Source: Bacteroidales bacterium
Lineage (GTDB): Bacteria; Bacteroidota; Bacteroidia; Bacteroidales; VadinHA17
Reading direction: 5' to 3'
Assembly: GCA_029935275.1 (NCBI GenBank)
Contig: JAOZKQ010000059.1
Span: 1-10,117, forward strand
Length of the DNA stretch: 10,117 nucleotides
Below, one piece after another: positions 7,864 through 10,117 of this stretch. Both the position numbers and the translations under genes were made by a program. Position 1 is the first letter of the stretch. Every line of letters begins with the position of its first letter. A model generated the notes under the pieces. The model was not told the origin of the DNA. It did no database searches and was given only the letters and a program-made list of their open reading frames with translations.

Positions 7864-7893
7864 ATTGCTAATAATTCTATATATTTAGTTTTG
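7864..7893 (+). promoter_or_regulatory. Probable promoter of the small barrel gene
   Basis: TAGTTTTG at 7886-7893 is an exact match to the TAnnTTTG box. ATTG at 7864-7867, 18 bases upstream, matches three of four bases of the TTTG box. The start site would fall near 7900, leaving a leader of about 40 AT-rich bases before the ATG at 7943, a normal arrangement for Bacteroidota. Confidence 0.6.
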
Positions 7894-7942
7894 TAAATAT
7901 TTGTTAAACTATTGATAATTATACTTTTTAAATTAGTTAGTT

Positions 7943-8617
7943 ATGAGAAAAAAAATTTTCGCTTTTATTATGGTTACTATACTGATAATGCCAGTATTTG
8001 CACAAGATAATGGTGATCTGGAAAATCAGTTCTATTTCAGGTTTGGGTGGTCCAATCCCTCATGGACCAGTTTTGGAATGAATGGCAAAGATGATTTTCC
8101 TGATGAAGTCCGTCGCTTTGGTGGAGTGTTTGAAATTGGTACTATATTTATGATCAACCGTTTGAAAATTGCTGACAATTTACGTCTGGGAATTAATGTT
8201 GATTATCTCTCAATCAGTGCACATGCTTTTGATGTAAATGATAATTTGAATATATATAATTTAGCTATTGGATCAAAAGTAGGGCCTTCTCTTTCATATA
8301 GCCCGCTAAAATCATTAACATTTGACATTTTTGCTAAAATTAATCCGGTTTGGATAGCGGGTACTGGTCTGGATGCCGGTGATATGGATGAAGATGAAGA
8401 TGTTTTTATTGGATATTTAGGGATGAAATATTCACTTGGTGTAAATATAAGGTGGGCAATTCTGATTTTTGGATTTGAATATAACCCGGGTTCATTAAAG
8501 CTTAAAAATGATAAGGGTATGGGTGATTACCTTGGTGATTTTGGTAATTATCCGGATGATACAGGTGAAAAAACAAGTCTGCCAGCCTGTAATTTTACAT
8601 TTGGATTTAGTTTTTAA
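7943..8617 (+). CDS. Small outer-membrane beta-barrel protein, 224 aa
   Basis: I do not recognise a specific family beyond a small outer-membrane barrel. Residues 1-20 are a signal peptide with cleavage at FA|Q21. The mature part of about 204 residues shows alternating hydrophobic and polar strands, for example 28-35, 60-71, 80-92, 103-118, 124-136, 155-168, 170-181 and 214-224. It ends in FTFGFSF, the terminal-Phe signal used for barrel insertion. That is consistent with about eight strands, as in OmpA-like or OmpW-like porin folds. Predicted loops include a very acidic one (DAGDMDEDED, 144-153) and a polar one at about 185-210; a binding role for the acidic loop is speculation. The single Cys216 is unlikely to be a lipid anchor. 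The gene has its own promoter, and a possible terminator follows, so it appears to be a separate unit from both neighbours. Confidence 0.82.
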   Translation: MRKKIFAFIMVTILIMPVFAQDNGDLENQFYFRFGWSNPSWTSFGMNGKDDFPDEVRRFGGVFEIGTIFMINRLKIADNLRLGINVDYLSISAHAFDVNDNLNIYNLAIGSKVGPSLSYSPLKSLTFDIFAKINPVWIAGTGLDAGDMDEDEDVFIGYLGMKYSLGVNIRWAILIFGFEYNPGSLKLKNDKGMGDYLGDFGNYPDDTGEKTSLPACNFTFGFSF

Positions 8618-8624
8618 TCCGAGA

Positions 8625-8649
8625 CAGGTCTTTAAATACCTGGGTTTTT
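8625..8649 (+). terminator. Possible weak terminator after the small barrel gene
   Basis: CAGGT (8625-8629) can pair with ACCTG (8638-8642) over an 8-base loop, followed by GG and five Ts (8645-8649). It begins seven bases after the stop codon. The stem has only 5 bp, so termination may be partial, but the position and T-tract are right. Confidence 0.42.
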
Positions 8650-8665
8650 ATAGAGGCCATCTTGC

Positions 8666-8695
8666 TTTGGAAATGTGATTTTAGGATTATGTTTG
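8666..8695 (+). promoter_or_regulatory. Promoter of the sialidase-like gene, both boxes exact
   Basis: TTTG at 8666-8669, an 18-base spacer, then TATGTTTG at 8688-8695 match the Bacteroidota -33 (TTTG) and -7 (TAnnTTTG) elements. Transcription would begin near 8702, about 30 bases before the ATG. This is the best promoter in the window and indicates that the gene can be expressed independently of the barrel gene upstream. Confidence 0.68.
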
Positions 8696-8730
8696 ATTTT
8701 CCTGAGTTGGCCTGATAGAATCTGAAATAA

Positions 8731-10011
8731 ATGAGCAGAAGATATCTTTATTTTATCCTTTATGTTTTATTCTTATCCTCCTGTTCAGGCCTCGATCAGT
8801 CCGATCTGAACAAAGTTTTTGCTGAACGGGTGGGCGATGACGGACTTAGTCCGGCTATGAATGTTTACAAAGTAAATAAGGATACATTATACAATATTGG
8901 TGGGGAGGAGTATTTTATCGGAGCAGGTTTTCAACCTTCTGTTTTGATTGACCCTGAGGGTACTATCCATGTCTTTTTTCAAGCTCGATTGGGAGGTTCC
9001 GGAGATAAAGCACCTAAACTAATTGCTCATGTCGTTAGTACAGATGGAGGAAAGTCATTCTCAGGTGTAGAGTTTGTCAACAAAATTCCATTGCAAACTT
9101 ATGCTATCTCATCTTTTTTTCATGTCTTGTCATCAGGAACCAAACGTATATCCCTCCTTACCAGCCTTTCTATTGATGAAACCGTTGAACGTCTGAAAGA
9201 TACAGCCTTGATTAGCAAGCTTCTTGGAATTGATGTAACACGTTTCTCCCGAAAGGGGGCAGCACTTATTCTTGAATTTTATTCTGATGATTTTGGCACA
9301 ACATGGAAGCGCAGGGAGCATTATGGCATTACAGACAGGGTTTACCGAAGGAACGATAAGGATTATTACCTGGCCTTCATTAATCTTATTGGTCAGGTTC
9401 GTAGGATAGATAGTGGCTCCTATAATGGGCGTTTAATTATAGGTGGGCCATTACGTGGGAGTTATCTTCCCTGTGAGGATTATCCCCACTTCAGGGATTA
9501 CCAGTCGAGTAGTTCAGTTATTTATAGCGATGACAATGGCGAATCATGGAAATTTGGAGGAGTAATCAGTGATTCTACTGCATTTGTTCACAATGAGGCC
9601 TCAGCTGTTCCTGTTGATTTTGGTAGTAAGGTCCTTCTTGTAAGGAGGAGCAATAAGCGTGGAGTCAAAGGAAAAACAATGCATTATAGTAAAGATGGAG
9701 GTGAAACATGGGGAGACGGGTTCCTTAGTAGTATCCCCGCTACACAATGTTTGCAGGTACTTGAATCAACAAATGACCTTGTTCTCTGTTCAATGCCTGC
9801 TAACAGGAATCGCTCTGAGGGTAGCATTTTTGTTAGTGATGATAATGGTATAAGCTGGACACCCCGTTTAATTGAGGAAGGGGCTTTTTCATATAGTACA
9901 GTAAATCATTTAAGCGGAGACTATTATATTTGCTGCTACAGTCAGGGTCATCATGGCCAAATTGGAATCAAAGCCCGGATATTTTCAAAGGACTGGCTTG
10001 TTGAAAAGTGA
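8731..10011 (+). CDS. Sialidase-fold (BNR/Asp-box) lipoprotein, 426 aa
   Basis: The N-terminus is a lipoprotein signal with lipobox LSSC, Cys18 being the lipid-modified residue. The following SGLDQSD lacks the Lys/acidic run that often marks surface export in Bacteroidota, so the side of the membrane is unclear. Five Asp-boxes (SxDxGxT/S-W/F) mark a six-bladed sialidase propeller, at 103-110, 185-192, 266-273, 320-327 and 369-376. By comparison with GH33 exo-alpha-sialidases I can place the probable acid Asp92 (ARLGGSGD), Glu289 (HNEASAV), a second-arginine candidate at 305/306, a third at 359/361, and the nucleophile Tyr388 (FSYSTV). The usual FRIP motif with the first substrate arginine is replaced by GFQPS (66-70), with no Arg there. 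It may therefore act on a glycoside other than sialic acid, or be inactive. These residue alignments were made by eye. The gene has its own exact-match promoter and no sialic-acid catabolism genes beside it. Confidence 0.85.
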   Translation: MSRRYLYFILYVLFLSSCSGLDQSDLNKVFAERVGDDGLSPAMNVYKVNKDTLYNIGGEEYFIGAGFQPSVLIDPEGTIHVFFQARLGGSGDKAPKLIAHVVSTDGGKSFSGVEFVNKIPLQTYAISSFFHVLSSGTKRISLLTSLSIDETVERLKDTALISKLLGIDVTRFSRKGAALILEFYSDDFGTTWKRREHYGITDRVYRRNDKDYYLAFINLIGQVRRIDSGSYNGRLIIGGPLRGSYLPCEDYPHFRDYQSSSSVIYSDDNGESWKFGGVISDSTAFVHNEASAVPVDFGSKVLLVRRSNKRGVKGKTMHYSKDGGETWGDGFLSSIPATQCLQVLESTNDLVLCSMPANRNRSEGSIFVSDDNGISWTPRLIEEGAFSYSTVNHLSGDYYICCYSQGHHGQIGIKARIFSKDWLVEK

Positions 10012-10028
10012 TCTGAATTGGATGGACT

Positions 10029-10045
10029 TGTGATATGAAATCACA
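10029..10045. other. Small hairpin between convergent ends
   Basis: TGTGAT and ATCACA form a perfect 6-bp stem around a 5-base loop, 17 bases after the sialidase-like gene's stop codon. No T-run follows on either strand, so it is at best a weak or processing-type terminator shared by this gene and a convergent one. Confidence 0.3.
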
Positions 10046-10048
10046 GAA

Positions 10049-10117
10049 CTAATTGAAGCCATATGCAGCTTTCTCCAAATCTTTCAGTGATTTGAACTTT
10101 ACAGGTGGTTTCAAATA
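10049..10117 (-). CDS. Possible 3' end of a convergent gene, partial
   Basis: Read on the - strand from the right edge, this frame stays open for 22 codons and stops at TAG (bases 10051-10049). The peptide contains PPVKFKSLKDLEKAAYGFN at its C-terminus, which has the charged, amphipathic look of a real protein end rather than random AT-rich translation. Another - strand frame here is also open but looks less protein-like. The gene would run in from the right and converge on the sialidase-like gene. I cannot assign a family from so few residues. Confidence 0.38.
   Translation of the reverse strand, partial: YLKPPVKFKSLKDLEKAAYGFN

Larger units (their letters stand above)
7486..7942. other. 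Non-coding gap holding a terminator, a hairpin element and a promoter
   Basis: This 457-base stretch contains, in order, the gyrB terminator (7524-7557), a hairpin-bounded element (7575-7751), an AT-rich stretch without obvious features, and the promoter of the next gene (7864-7893). A - strand open frame spans 7599-7832, but it runs straight through the hairpins and looks fortuitous. No tRNA, transposase remnant or other coding signal is recognisable. Confidence 0.7.

Noticed and set aside
7943..10011. Small barrel and sialidase-like gene as a two-gene operon or SusCD-type glycan locus
   Set aside because: The 113-base gap holds a terminator-like hairpin and an exact promoter, and there is no SusC/SusD pair or other glycan-use gene in the window.
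1..10117. CRISPR array, prophage genes, toxin-antitoxin pair, tRNA or rRNA
   Set aside because: I scanned for regularly spaced direct repeats, recognisable phage or small paired genes and RNA gene signatures on both strands and saw none.

Overview
The window looks like a chromosomal segment of a Bacteroidota bacterium, probably of the Bacteroidales/Marinilabiliales type. The evidence is an AT-rich sequence, signal peptides that cleave just before Gln (…FS|Q, …YA|Q, …FA|Q), no Shine-Dalgarno sequences upstream of the starts, and promoters of the TTTG / TAnnTTTG type. GyrB is a short form of 663 residues without the large insert of the E. coli enzyme. All five complete genes are on the + strand. 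A short open frame at the right edge suggests a convergent gene on the - strand.

Layout. 1-296 is a leader region, possibly with the very end of an upstream gene and its terminator. 297-5119 is a two-gene unit with a 17-base gap: a secreted 1046-residue protein made almost entirely of TPR-type helical repeats, then a plugless outer-membrane beta-barrel of about 554 residues that resembles a TonB-dependent receptor barrel. After a 374-base spacer with a TAnnTTTG promoter element and a long leader comes gyrB (5494-7485), closed by a strong intrinsic terminator. The 457-base gap after gyrB holds a 177-base hairpin-bounded element that looks like a small non-coding repeat or non-autonomous mobile element. 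Then come a small secreted beta-barrel protein (7943-8617) and a sialidase-fold lipoprotein with five Asp-boxes (8731-10011), each with its own recognisable promoter.

How the genes fit together. Apart from gyrB, every complete gene encodes an exported envelope protein. The TPR protein and the large barrel are probably co-transcribed and may act together at the outer membrane; I do not know their substrate. The small barrel and the sialidase-like lipoprotein are neighbours but appear to be separate transcription units. No CRISPR array, prophage, transposase gene, tRNA or rRNA is visible. The points most worth a second look are the conserved-looking TPR/barrel pair of unknown function, the paired-hairpin element downstream of gyrB, and the sialidase-like protein that lacks the usual first active-site arginine.
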